A stretch of DNA of 62,602 bases. Origin: Pyrinomonadaceae bacterium MAG19_C2-C3 (lineage in GTDB: Bacteria > Acidobacteriota > Blastocatellia > Pyrinomonadales > Pyrinomonadaceae). The notes below the pieces were generated by a model that worked only from the letters and a program-made list of their open reading frames with translations, had not been told where the DNA came from and did no database searches. The stretch is from positions 1 through 62,602 of the forward strand of contig JANDLT010000027.1 of assembly GCA_024330265.1 (NCBI GenBank), given 5' to 3'. Shown here one piece after another: positions 1-8,451 of this stretch (position 1 is the first letter of the stretch; each line of letters opens with the position of its first letter). The translations under genes and the position numbers were made by a program.

Positions 1-46
1 GGACTTTCAGTCCATCGGCAATCTATGCACTTTCAGTGCATAGTGG
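1..46. repeat. Two small hairpins at window edge
   Basis: Two perfect short palindromes follow one another: GGACT-TTC-AGTCC at 1-13 and CTATGCAC-TTTCA-GTGCATAG at 23-43. Both have a TTC-type loop. They look like the end of a palindromic intergenic element that continues beyond the left edge of the window. Confidence 0.5.
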
Positions 47-58
47 TTGAGTCATGTT

Positions 59-82
59 GTTTCGTGTGATTTGTGGATAAAA
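59..82 (+). repeat. Short dispersed repeat, copy 1 of 3
   Basis: The string TTTCGTGTGATTTGTGGATA lies just past the stop of the PAS-GAF-STAS gene. Near-identical copies occur inverted at 1448-1471 and direct at 1517-1538, so the gene is bracketed by this repeat. No mobile function can be read from it. Confidence 0.55.
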
Positions 83-110
83 TCTTTCTTGCCCTACATT
101 GCGCCCAAGA

Positions 111-1457
111 TTAAAGTAGCTGCTCGTGAGCGTATTCGATGCCGCTCTGAAGATTGCTGCGTGTCACGATGCCGCTAAGGTCAATGCCGAGTCGCACGAG
201 GGTTCGCGCGACGCCGGAGCGGATACCCGTGATGACGACTTGCGCGCCGAGCAGTTTAACTTCCAGTGCCGCCCGCACGAGGACGCTTGCGACCTGTGCG
301 TCAACCTCTTTGACACCCGTAATGTCTATGATTGCGATTCGTGAAGAGGTTGATGCTATTCCGCGTGAAAGATTGTCGAGCATTTGCTGCGCGCGTTCGG
401 CGTCCACAATTCCGATAAGCGGCACAAGCAGGATTTCACGGCTTAACGGGATAAGTGGCGTGGACATTTCTATGAGCCGTGCCGCCTGTATCACAATCAG
501 TTCCTCGCGCAGTTGTGAGCGTTCTTCTGCGGCGACTCTGCGTTCGATGCCTTGCGCGATTGAATTGGCGATGGATGATAAAGCGTCGAGCGTGTCGGCG
601 GCGAGTGGTGTGCGGGCGAACATCGCCATCACTCCGACCAGACGGTCTTCGACAATCAAAGGATAACCGGCAAAGGCGATTAGTCCTTCGCGCTTCGCCC
701 ATGTCTGGTCGGAGACAAGAGCATCACCGATTACCGAGTTGGTAAGATGCGGCTGTCTTTCCTCCGCGATACGACCAATCTTAAACATCCCCACGGGGAC
801 GCGACCGTGCGCTCCGTTCGTGTGCGTGTACATCCCCGCGCTCGCGCGCAAGTTAAGCACAGCCTCTTTTTCGTCGTGCGTCCAGATGCGCGCAAACGCC
901 GCTTCGAGATGCTTAACTATGGCTTCGGCGCAGTGCTGTAAAACGGCTGGCAGGGTGTCGTTTTCAGATAGAGCGATACCCACGTCATGACCGAGCGCGG
1001 CTTGGCGTACACGTCGCGTCAGGGATTCTTCCGCGCGCTTGCGCTCCGTGATGTCGCGGCTGACGGTGATGACCGTCTCGACCTTTCCGTCGCGCATGTA
1101 TTCCGGGACGGCGTAGCCTTCAAAGTGGGTTGTGCCGTCGGGCGTAGGTAGGTCAAACTCTATGGACTCTTTTTTGTTTGTCTCGAACACGCGCCGTATA
1201 GCCTCGTCCGCGACTCGGCAAAACTCCGGCGGTAGTCCCATTTCTGTATGAGTCTTGCCGATAATCTGCTCATGCCTTAATCCGGTTGCCCTGACACCCG
1301 CCGGACTCGTGTAGAGACACCGCAAATCCGCGTCAAAGCGCGAGATGATGTCGGGCATATTCTCGACGAGGGCGGCAAATGAACGGTCATGCTCCACCGG
1401 AAAAACCCTTTCGTTCACGTGATTTCGACATAACGTGGGAGAGGTTCTTTTATCCAC
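111..1457 (-). CDS. PAS-GAF-STAS sensor protein (RsbR-like)
   Basis: This is a cytoplasmic signalling protein with three domains: PAS (about residues 25-140, ending in the usual DITERK helix), GAF (about 165-310) and a C-terminal STAS domain (about 330-445). The STAS part resembles RsbR-type stressosome proteins, with IIDITGV and VVITGIR segments. Where RsbR paralogues usually read VDT, this protein reads VDA, so a phosphorylatable Thr may be missing. No kinase or phosphatase domain is present, so it probably passes signals by protein contact. The first codon is GTG and lies inside a dispersed repeat; GTG codons at 1418 or 1397 are credible alternative starts because the PAS domain begins only near residue 27. 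It stands alone, with no stressosome partners beside it. Confidence 0.88.
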   Translation of the reverse strand: MDKRTSPTLCRNHVNERVFPVEHDRSFAALVENMPDIISRFDADLRCLYTSPAGVRATGLRHEQIIGKTHTEMGLPPEFCRVADEAIRRVFETNKKESIEFDLPTPDGTTHFEGYAVPEYMRDGKVETVITVSRDITERKRAEESLTRRVRQAALGHDVGIALSENDTLPAVLQHCAEAIVKHLEAAFARIWTHDEKEAVLNLRASAGMYTHTNGAHGRVPVGMFKIGRIAEERQPHLTNSVIGDALVSDQTWAKREGLIAFAGYPLIVEDRLVGVMAMFARTPLAADTLDALSSIANSIAQGIERRVAAEERSQLREELIVIQAARLIEMSTPLIPLSREILLVPLIGIVDAERAQQMLDNLSRGIASTSSRIAIIDITGVKEVDAQVASVLVRAALEVKLLGAQVVITGIRSGVARTLVRLGIDLSGIVTRSNLQSGIEYAHEQLL

Positions 1458-1538
1458 GAATCACACGAAACAGTACAAATAAGACATTGACGAAGTACAA
1501 TTTTGTTTCGTGTCTTTTCGTGTGATTCGTGGATAAAT
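1448..1538. repeat. Inverted pair of short dispersed repeats
   Basis: Copies 2 and 3 of the 59-82 repeat face each other here: 1448-1471 on the minus strand and 1517-1538 on the plus strand, about 45 bp apart. They lie between the start of one minus-strand gene and the stop of the next. The pair could fold into a long hairpin in RNA. Confidence 0.55.
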
Positions 1539-2479
1539 CATTCGGGAATGAGTGCCAGACGGAAGCCGAGCAGTTCCCAATCGGTTTCGAGTTCGACTTC
1601 GTTAAGGTAAGAGTAGTCCCCTTTACCGTTACAGCCGACGGCGAAGACTTCGGCGTTGCCCTGCTCGTCGGTATAGAAACCCAGTTCGAGCGATTCCGAT
1701 TCGCTCCATTCCGTGTGAAACACCGTGCCGATTAAGTTGAAAACCAGTGGCGGGCAGATGTCGAAACGAAAGCCGCGCGGCAAATGTCCGCTTCGTTGCC
1801 AATCCTCGTTGACCACGCGCAGGAAATTCTGTATTGCCTGATAATCGTGCGCGTAACGTGTGCCTGACATCAACCCCGCCCTTCCCATGTAAGCGGCGAA
1901 AGGGTCAAACGTCTGGTCTAGCCCGTAATGCGTTCCGTAGTATTGACGATTGCCCGGCAGATAGCGCGGTTTGTTGGTGGTTTCAACCGCGATAATGCGC
2001 CCCTGATGTTGGTGGCGATGTCCTTCCGTCAGAGCCTCGCGGTAACTCCCACCGTGTTCGTGCCTCTGCGTGAAGTCGCGGCGTGCGTTTGGGTACATGC
2101 GTGCGAAGTATGCGTCGTTCATTGGCAGTACGTTATCGGACGGAAGAACGTGCCATTCGAGATTGAAGGTTTCAAGATAGTCGGCGGATTTTCTTGTAAC
2201 CTCAAGCTGCGCCTCGTCGTCTTCCGTGGTAATCAAAGAATCGTCTTCGTTCAATTTGAAAAACTCGCGCAGAGTTCGGGTGCGCGTCATTAGCCAGTCT
2301 TCACCGGTTGCGGTGCGGTTCGTGTTGTTTTCAGTTGCGCCGATGTCGCCTCTGTTTTTAGTGTCGGGGTCAACCGCGTTTTCAACGTCATTTCTATCTT
2401 GCGTGTGGTCGCTCGTTTGACGTTCAATAGCCGGAACACTCGGCACGCTGCGCCCCGTCGGTTGTGTTTCGTTCGTCAT
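1538..2479 (-). CDS. Hypothetical soluble protein
   Basis: I do not recognise a family. The protein has no signal peptide and no membrane segment. Its first 70 or so residues are polar and low in complexity (Asn, Asp, Thr), suggesting a disordered arm. The rest is rich in Tyr, Phe, Asp and Glu with several His (for example HEHGG and HRHQHQGR), and looks like a folded domain of about 230 residues. The start is placed at the ATG at 2479 (MTNETQ); the open frame runs further up to 2563, but that extra peptide is not convincing. It is close to and divergent from the RND pump gene, leaving about 220 bp for two promoters. Confidence 0.7.
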   Translation of the reverse strand: MTNETQPTGRSVPSVPAIERQTSDHTQDRNDVENAVDPDTKNRGDIGATENNTNRTATGEDWLMTRTRTLREFFKLNEDDSLITTEDDEAQLEVTRKSADYLETFNLEWHVLPSDNVLPMNDAYFARMYPNARRDFTQRHEHGGSYREALTEGHRHQHQGRIIAVETTNKPRYLPGNRQYYGTHYGLDQTFDPFAAYMGRAGLMSGTRYAHDYQAIQNFLRVVNEDWQRSGHLPRGFRFDICPPLVFNLIGTVFHTEWSESESLELGFYTDEQGNAEVFAVGCNGKGDYSYLNEVELETDWELLGFRLALIPE

Positions 2480-2702
2480 CGCGTTTTTGATTTTAGCCGT
2501 CGCCAGCCTGTATGCCGACGATTGCCATCTATATCGAATTGGTATTTGCTGGTTGCAACGCAAGTTATAAAGGTGTGCATCCCTGTGTCAAGGCAAACAT
2601 CACCACACTCGAAAATCGGGTTTATAAATGCCCCCTTCATCAGGCGACGGGGATACGTCTCTCTCATGTCCGAATCGGGGTTCTTTAAGGGTTCTTTAAG
2701 CG

Positions 2703-5700
2703 ATGCAAAAACTAGCTGAACTATGCGTCCGCCGTCCGGTCTTTGCGACCGTGTTGATTTTGGTCTTAACCGTCGTCGGCGGGTTCGCATTCTTCACACT
2801 CGGCGTTGACCGCTTCCCGCGTATAGACCTTCCCGTCGTCTCCGTTTCGACTTCCAATCCGGGTGCCGCCCCGCAAGAAATAGAAACCGAAATCACGGAC
2901 ATCATAGAAGGCGCGGTCAACACCGTGACCGGCATAGACGAGTTGCGTTCGACATCCTCGCAAGGGCGATCTTCCGTCAATATCACCTTCAACCTCGACA
3001 AAGACCCCGACCTTGCGACGCAGGAAGTGCGCGATAAAGTCAGCACCGTCTTATCCGATTTACCCGAAACCGCCGACCCGCCCATCGTTCGGAAACAAGA
3101 CCCCGATTCCGCTCCCGTCATTCTCTATTCCATCAGCGCGCCACTTTCGAGCGTCGAATTAACAAACATCGCCGACAAGCAGATTCGAGAGAAAATCGAA
3201 TCCGTGGACGGCGTCGGCGAAGTCGTGATTTACGGCGAACGTCTGCGCGAAATTCAGATTTTCGTTGACCCCGAACGCCTGCGCGCCTATAACCTTTCCA
3301 TCACCGAAGTCTCAACCGCCGTCAGCGCGCAAAACTTGGAGAGTCCCGGCGGGAGCATTAACGAAGGAGCGAAAAGCATCGCGCTTCGCACGCTCTCCAA
3401 AGTCGAAAACGTCGAAGATTTTGGTGACATACTCGTCGCCGAACGCAACGGTTATCAAGTGCGCGTGCGTGACATAGGGCGCGTCGTTGACGGTGGCGTC
3501 GAACCGACTTCCGCCGTTTCACTCAACGGCAATCCGGCGGTCTCCGTCGCGGTTCGCAAGCAATCCGGCGTTAACACCATCGAAGTCATCAAAGGCGTCA
3601 AAGCGCGCATGGCGGAAATCATCCCGACTCTGCCAAAAGATATGGTTGTTATCGTCACGCGCGACCAATCGGAGTTTATCGAAACCTCGCTTCACGCCAT
3701 CGAAGAACACCTTGTCGTGGGCGGCTTACTCGCCGCCGTCATCGTGTTTCTGTTTTTGTGGAATGTGCGCTCGACCATCATCGCCGCGCTTGCGATTCCG
3801 GTCTCCATCATCGCCGCCTTCGCCGCCATCGCCGCCTTCGGTTACACGCTCAATCAGATGACGATGCTCGCCTTAACCTTAATGGTCGGCATCGTGATTG
3901 ACGACGCGATTGTGGTGCTTGAAAACATTTATCGCTTCGTCGAGGAAAAGGGTATGCACCCGTTTCAAGCGGCGGTCGAAGGAACAAAGGAAATCGGTCT
4001 CGCGGTTTTAGCGACCACCCTTTCACTCGTCGCCGTCTTCCTGCCCGTAGGCTTTATGGGCGGCATCGTCGGACGCTTTATGTCCAGTTTCGGTTTGACT
4101 TCGACGGCGGCGATTTTAGTTTCGCTCCTCGTCTCCTTCACGCTCACACCGATGCTCGCCGCGCGTTGGATTAAGCCCAAAAAGCCCGAACCGCAAACCG
4201 ACGATGAACAGAACGAACCGGGTTCACCCGCGCGTCATAAAACTTCATCATCGAAAGATTCGCGTTTTTATCGTCCGATTGAGCAAGGCTACGTCTGGCT
4301 CTTAAAACTCTCTATGGCGCATCGTTGGGCGGTCGTGATTATCTGCATCGTCGTCGTCGCCAGCATCTATCCGCTCTACTCAATCGTCGGCATCAACTTC
4401 GTACCCGAAGAAGACGAATCCGCGTTCACCGTCAACCTGCGCGCTCCGATAGGAACTTCTCTCGCCGCGACCAACACCGTTCTCGACCGCGCCGCCCGCG
4501 ACATACGCGAAAAGATTCCCGGCGTCGTCAGCACATTATCAATCGCCGGATTCGGCGGCACACGCGCGGGCAACAGCGGCGTTATCTTCGTCCGCCTCGT
4601 CCCGCCCGGCGAACGCGAACAGGCACAACCCGAACTCATACAACAGACCCGCGCTGTCTTGCGCGAGTTTCCGAAACAGTATCGTTTGTCGGCTTCGGCG
4701 GAATCCTCCATCGGACGCAGCATAGGCGGCGGGCGCGCTGCCTCCATAGGCTTCTTCATTTCAGGACCCGACATCAAAAAACTCGATGAGTACTCGAATC
4801 AGATCGTCGAACGCATACGCGAAGACGAAAACATACGCGACGCAGACACCTCGCTCGAACTCGGCAGCCCCGAAGTGCGCGTCCGCATTGACCGTCAGCG
4901 CGCCGCAGATTTAGGCGTGCGTGCCGGAGATGTCTCACGCGCCCTGTCCTTCCTCGTCGCCGGGCAACGCATCTCGACCTTCAACGACGGCACAGACCAG
5001 TACGACGTTCTACTTCGCGCCGACGAACGCTTTCGCCGCGATGTCAACGACGTGTCCGGCTTCCTCGTTCAATCCTCAACCGGCGGGACAGTTGATTTAA
5101 GCAGCGTCGTCTCACTAGAAGAAGGAACCGCCCCCGCTTCCGTCGAACGCCTCGACCGCGAACGTCAAGTCACGATTCGCGCCAACATCGCTCCCGAAGG
5201 CTCGGAAACCGCCGCCCTCGAAACCCTCAACGCCGCCGCGCGTGCCATCAACATGGACGCCGGGTACTTTACCGGAGTGACCGGACAATCGAAAGAATTA
5301 GGTAGAGCCAACTACTACTTCATGCTCGCCTTCGCCCTCTCGTTCATCTTCATGTATCTGATTCTGGCGGCGCAATTTGAATCGTTCATCCACCCCGTCA
5401 CGATTCTTCTAACCCTACCGCTCGCCGTCCCCTTCGCCCTGCTTTCGACCTTAATCGCGGGTCAACGCCTCAACATTTTCTCCGCGCTCGGCATACTGCT
5501 CCTGTTCGGCATCGTCAAGAAGAACGCGATTCTACAAATCGACCATACCAACCAACTGCGTGCGCGCGGCATGGAACGCTACACCGCGATTATTCAGGCG
5601 AACCGCGACCGTCTGCGTCCAATCCTAATGACAACCATCGCCCTCGTCGCCGGAATGATTCCCCTGATTTTAGGTTCGGGCGCGGGCGCGGCGACCAACC

Positions 5701-5963
5701 GCTCCATCGGCGTCCTCGTCGTCGGCGGTCAAAGCATGTGTCTGCTCTTAACCTTACTCGCTGTTCCCGTCTTCTACTCGCTCTTTGAAGACGCACGCGA
5801 ATCCCGCGTCTGGGGTTGGATTGGAGCGCGCACCGAAAAAGCCCAAACCGCGACCCGCACGCGCCTTAGCGAAGGCTGGGCGACACTAAGCCACGCCTTC
5901 ACACGCCACAAACCAACCGACAAAACCGACAAGCCGCGCTATGTTGACCAAGCCGGAGATTGA
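2703..5963 (+). CDS. RND-family multidrug efflux transporter (AcrB/HAE1 type)
   Basis: This is an inner-membrane proton-driven efflux pump subunit of the hydrophobe/amphiphile efflux-1 type. The 1086 residues match the family's usual 1020-1080. It begins with cytoplasmic RRPVFATVLI and TM1, followed by a large periplasmic porter domain, a TM2-6 block carrying the GIVIDDAIVVLEN segment with the proton-relay Asp pair, a second periplasmic domain, and a final TM block with GIVKKNAI. A charged loop of about 40 residues (near 495-535) separates the halves. The membrane fusion protein and outer-membrane channel that normally sit beside such pumps are absent from the window, so this copy is an orphan or its partners lie elsewhere. 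It is convergent with an EamA exporter gene. Confidence 0.95.
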   Translation: MQKLAELCVRRPVFATVLILVLTVVGGFAFFTLGVDRFPRIDLPVVSVSTSNPGAAPQEIETEITDIIEGAVNTVTGIDELRSTSSQGRSSVNITFNLDKDPDLATQEVRDKVSTVLSDLPETADPPIVRKQDPDSAPVILYSISAPLSSVELTNIADKQIREKIESVDGVGEVVIYGERLREIQIFVDPERLRAYNLSITEVSTAVSAQNLESPGGSINEGAKSIALRTLSKVENVEDFGDILVAERNGYQVRVRDIGRVVDGGVEPTSAVSLNGNPAVSVAVRKQSGVNTIEVIKGVKARMAEIIPTLPKDMVVIVTRDQSEFIETSLHAIEEHLVVGGLLAAVIVFLFLWNVRSTIIAALAIPVSIIAAFAAIAAFGYTLNQMTMLALTLMVGIVIDDAIVVLENIYRFVEEKGMHPFQAAVEGTKEIGLAVLATTLSLVAVFLPVGFMGGIVGRFMSSFGLTSTAAILVSLLVSFTLTPMLAARWIKPKKPEPQTDDEQNEPGSPARHKTSSSKDSRFYRPIEQGYVWLLKLSMAHRWAVVIICIVVVASIYPLYSIVGINFVPEEDESAFTVNLRAPIGTSLAATNTVLDRAARDIREKIPGVVSTLSIAGFGGTRAGNSGVIFVRLVPPGEREQAQPELIQQTRAVLREFPKQYRLSASAESSIGRSIGGGRAASIGFFISGPDIKKLDEYSNQIVERIREDENIRDADTSLELGSPEVRVRIDRQRAADLGVRAGDVSRALSFLVAGQRISTFNDGTDQYDVLLRADERFRRDVNDVSGFLVQSSTGGTVDLSSVVSLEEGTAPASVERLDRERQVTIRANIAPEGSETAALETLNAAARAINMDAGYFTGVTGQSKELGRANYYFMLAFALSFIFMYLILAAQFESFIHPVTILLTLPLAVPFALLSTLIAGQRLNIFSALGILLLFGIVKKNAILQIDHTNQLRARGMERYTAIIQANRDRLRPILMTTIALVAGMIPLILGSGAGAATNRSIGVLVVGGQSMCLLLTLLAVPVFYSLFEDARESRVWGWIGARTEKAQTATRTRLSEGWATLSHAFTRHKPTDKTDKPRYVDQAGD

Positions 5964-5974
5964 CTGATTTATTC

Positions 5975-6066
5975 CGAAGTGAAGTTGAGGGGCGAAGGGA
6001 AGAACTCGAAGACTACTCCGCCCGCTTGACACTTTCGCCCTTCGACCTCCGCCTTTCAACTTTGCT
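5975..6066. terminator. Inverted repeat between convergent genes
   Basis: An imperfect inverted repeat (GAAGTTGAGGGGCGAAGGG at the left and its rough complement near 6031-6066) fills the gap between the RND pump and EamA stop codons. It may act as a two-way transcription stop, but it lacks a clear T run. Confidence 0.3.
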
Positions 6067-7038
6067 TCACCTGCGCCGCGTCAATAACACTCCGGCGATG
6101 ACGAGTACGCCGCCGCCCAACTGCATCAGCGTCGGGCGTTCGCCCAACACGCCCCACGCGACGAGGGCGGCGACGAGTGGTATCAAGCACGAAAAGATTG
6201 ATGTCCGGCTGCTGCCAACCTTTCGGACGCTCGTGTTCCACAATAGATACGCGATGACGAGGGCGAACAGTGCGGCGTAAATCAGCCCGCCCCACGCGGG
6301 TGTGCTGATTGTCGTCCAAGATGTTTGCGTGAGCGACGGCAAACCTAAAACGAGCAAGCCGGGAACACCCGTCACGATTGTCCATGTCGTGATTCGTAGA
6401 GGCGAAACGCCGTGCGCGGTGCGGCGTACTCCGAGCGTGTAAATCGCCCAACAAATGGAAGCACACAAGATGAGCGCGTCACCCGTCAGCGTGGCGCGTG
6501 TGAGTGCCGCCCCGCGTGACGACATGATGACGGCGATACCCGCGAAGGCGAGCATGATGCCGCCGAATGTGCGGCGGGTAATAGGTTCGATGCCGAGTGT
6601 GTGTCCGAAGACGGCGATGAGGGCGGGCGTCACGGCGATGAGCAGCGCGCTGTTGGCGGCGGTCGTCAGCGACAAGCCGTAGATGAAAAGGACTTGGTAA
6701 ATCGTGTTGCCGATAAAGCCGAGCCACGCGAAATTGAACAACTCGCGTCGCGTAATTCGCAAGTTCCCTTCACGCACGCGCAGGATAATTAGAAGCACCA
6801 CGGCGGCAAAAGCGAAGCGCGTCGCGGTCAGTGAGAGCGGCGGGATTTCGCGTAAAGTATATTTGACAACCGCGAAGTTCGCCCCCCAAATCGCCACCAC
6901 AAGTAACATCGAAGCATCGGCAGACGAGACGCCGCCCGCCTTTTTGACGACACTATCATCGTCGGCACGCACCGCGTTTATGTCGTCTATTTCATCAATC
7001 GAAGCACCCGCTTCGCCCGCACGCAAGAAAGCACTCAC
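6067..7038 (-). CDS. EamA/DMT-family transporter
   Basis: This is a membrane exporter of the drug/metabolite transporter superfamily with ten predicted TM helices in two EamA halves, starting at WGANFAVVKYTL. The second half ends in the usual LGERPTLMQLGGGVLVIAG pattern. Substrates of this family (amino acids, nucleosides, drugs) cannot be told from sequence. The start is uncertain. The longest frame reaches 7155 but would run into the divergent gene at 7099. A GTG at 7038 gives a 43-residue acidic arm before TM1, and the ATG at 6909 would start directly in TM1. I prefer 7038 because the arm reads as coding sequence, though neither start has a clear ribosome binding site. Confidence 0.88.
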   Translation of the reverse strand: MSAFLRAGEAGASIDEIDDINAVRADDDSVVKKAGGVSSADASMLLVVAIWGANFAVVKYTLREIPPLSLTATRFAFAAVVLLIILRVREGNLRITRRELFNFAWLGFIGNTIYQVLFIYGLSLTTAANSALLIAVTPALIAVFGHTLGIEPITRRTFGGIMLAFAGIAVIMSSRGAALTRATLTGDALILCASICWAIYTLGVRRTAHGVSPLRITTWTIVTGVPGLLVLGLPSLTQTSWTTISTPAWGGLIYAALFALVIAYLLWNTSVRKVGSSRTSIFSCLIPLVAALVAWGVLGERPTLMQLGGGVLVIAGVLLTRRR

Positions 7039-7098
7039 AGTAGTTTCGGCATCCAAACTGATATTTGTTGATTTCAATCTTAGAGTACACTGACCCGT

Positions 7099-8403
7099 AT
7101 GCCGGACACGAATCACAAAGCGATTGATGACCGTTTGACACACGACGCGGAGCAATCTGATTACGCCGCTTTCGCGCGTCAGGTTTATGCGACGAATCTG
7201 CTTTCCGACCCGTACATTGACGGCACGCCGCGCTTTGCTCTCGACGCGGCGATGCTGGGTTCACGTCTGGCGAATGACTTAATAATTGCCGCCGAACGTG
7301 TCGCTTACTTGCATCAAGAATTGGTTGAAATCTTGCTCGCCTCGCCTCAACTCGTGACCGACTATTTTCACTTGACCGCGTGTCAACGGGCGATGTGGGA
7401 AGCGGCGGGCGGGATGTGGCACGGCATGGCACGCGCCGATTTGTTTGTTCTCGAAGACGGCACGATTCAATGTTGCGAACTCAACAGCGACACGCCTTCC
7501 GGTCAAGCCGAAGCCGTCGTCTTAAACGAATTGTTGTATGAAAGAAACGCCCGCACGCACTGTGCTGTGCGTGACCCGAACGCCGATTTCGCCGCCGGGT
7601 TTGTGCGACTCTTGCGCCAGAGTTTCGCCAAGCGCACGGATGCGCCGCTCACTTCAGTCGGCATACTCTACCCGACGGAATTAACCGAAGACCTTGCGAT
7701 GATGACCCTGTTTCGTCGCTGGCTCGAAGCGGAAAACATTAAAGTCGTCACGGGTTCACCGTACAACATCCGCCGCACGAAAGACGGCATCGAAGTTTTA
7801 GGAAACCAAGTTGACGTGATTTATCGCCACTATAAAACCGATTGGTGGAGTGAGCGCGTTCCCGTGTGGCGCGACGCTCCCGATTACCTCGATGCCTTGC
7901 CGCTTTATGAACCGCTCGCCGCCCTGCTCGATGCCGATATGCGCGGCGACATCACCATCGTCAATCCGTTCGGCGCGGTCATCACACAGAACAAATTTTC
8001 CCTCGCGTTTATGTGGGATGAAATCGCGCGCTTTACTCCACACGCGCAAAATTGGATTCGGGCTTTGATTCCCGAAACACGACGCATGAGCGAGATTTCC
8101 GCATCAAAGCTAAGTACGGAGCGCGCGGAGTGGGTTTTGAAAAGCGACTACGGATGCGAAGGCGCGGAGACGGTGTGCGGGGCGTTCGTGACCCAAGAAG
8201 TGTGGAACAAGACCATCGCACAGGCAAAACCCGAACACTTCGTCGCGCAAAGGTTTTTCCACGTCGCGCACGACTCGCGCAACCGCCTTCCGAACTTCGG
8301 CGTATATGTTTTGGGTGGCGCGGGCGGCGGATTTTTCACACGGCTTTCAACGCGCAGCACAGAGTATAATGCCGTCACCGCATCAACTTTTATTTGCCCT
8401 TAA
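7099..8403 (+). CDS. Glutathionylspermidine-synthase-like ATP-grasp enzyme
   Basis: The protein resembles the C-terminal synthetase domain of glutathionylspermidine synthase. It has an N-terminal preATP-grasp region (residues about 50-200, with CCELNSDTPSG) and an ATP-grasp half with NPFGAVITQNK, WVLKSDYGCEG and VAQRFFH. Members of this family form amide bonds using ATP through an acyl phosphate. The amidase domain of the E. coli bifunctional enzyme is missing, as in the stand-alone YgiC/YjfC type. The real substrate pair cannot be read; a peptide and an amine are reasonable guesses. It lies upstream of, and on the same strand as, a membrane-anchored Gly-rich protein and a DUF1517-like protein, and the three look like one unit. 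Confidence 0.82.
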   Translation: MPDTNHKAIDDRLTHDAEQSDYAAFARQVYATNLLSDPYIDGTPRFALDAAMLGSRLANDLIIAAERVAYLHQELVEILLASPQLVTDYFHLTACQRAMWEAAGGMWHGMARADLFVLEDGTIQCCELNSDTPSGQAEAVVLNELLYERNARTHCAVRDPNADFAAGFVRLLRQSFAKRTDAPLTSVGILYPTELTEDLAMMTLFRRWLEAENIKVVTGSPYNIRRTKDGIEVLGNQVDVIYRHYKTDWWSERVPVWRDAPDYLDALPLYEPLAALLDADMRGDITIVNPFGAVITQNKFSLAFMWDEIARFTPHAQNWIRALIPETRRMSEISASKLSTERAEWVLKSDYGCEGAETVCGAFVTQEVWNKTIAQAKPEHFVAQRFFHVAHDSRNRLPNFGVYVLGGAGGGFFTRLSTRSTEYNAVTASTFICP

Positions 8404-8451
8404 CCGTCACTTTTACTATTACTTTTTAGCACGAACAGTTATATTCAACTC

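Noticed and set aside
4325..4789. Arg-rich open frame within the RND gene
   Set aside because: Typical out-of-frame translation of GC-rich sequence; no start signal or family.
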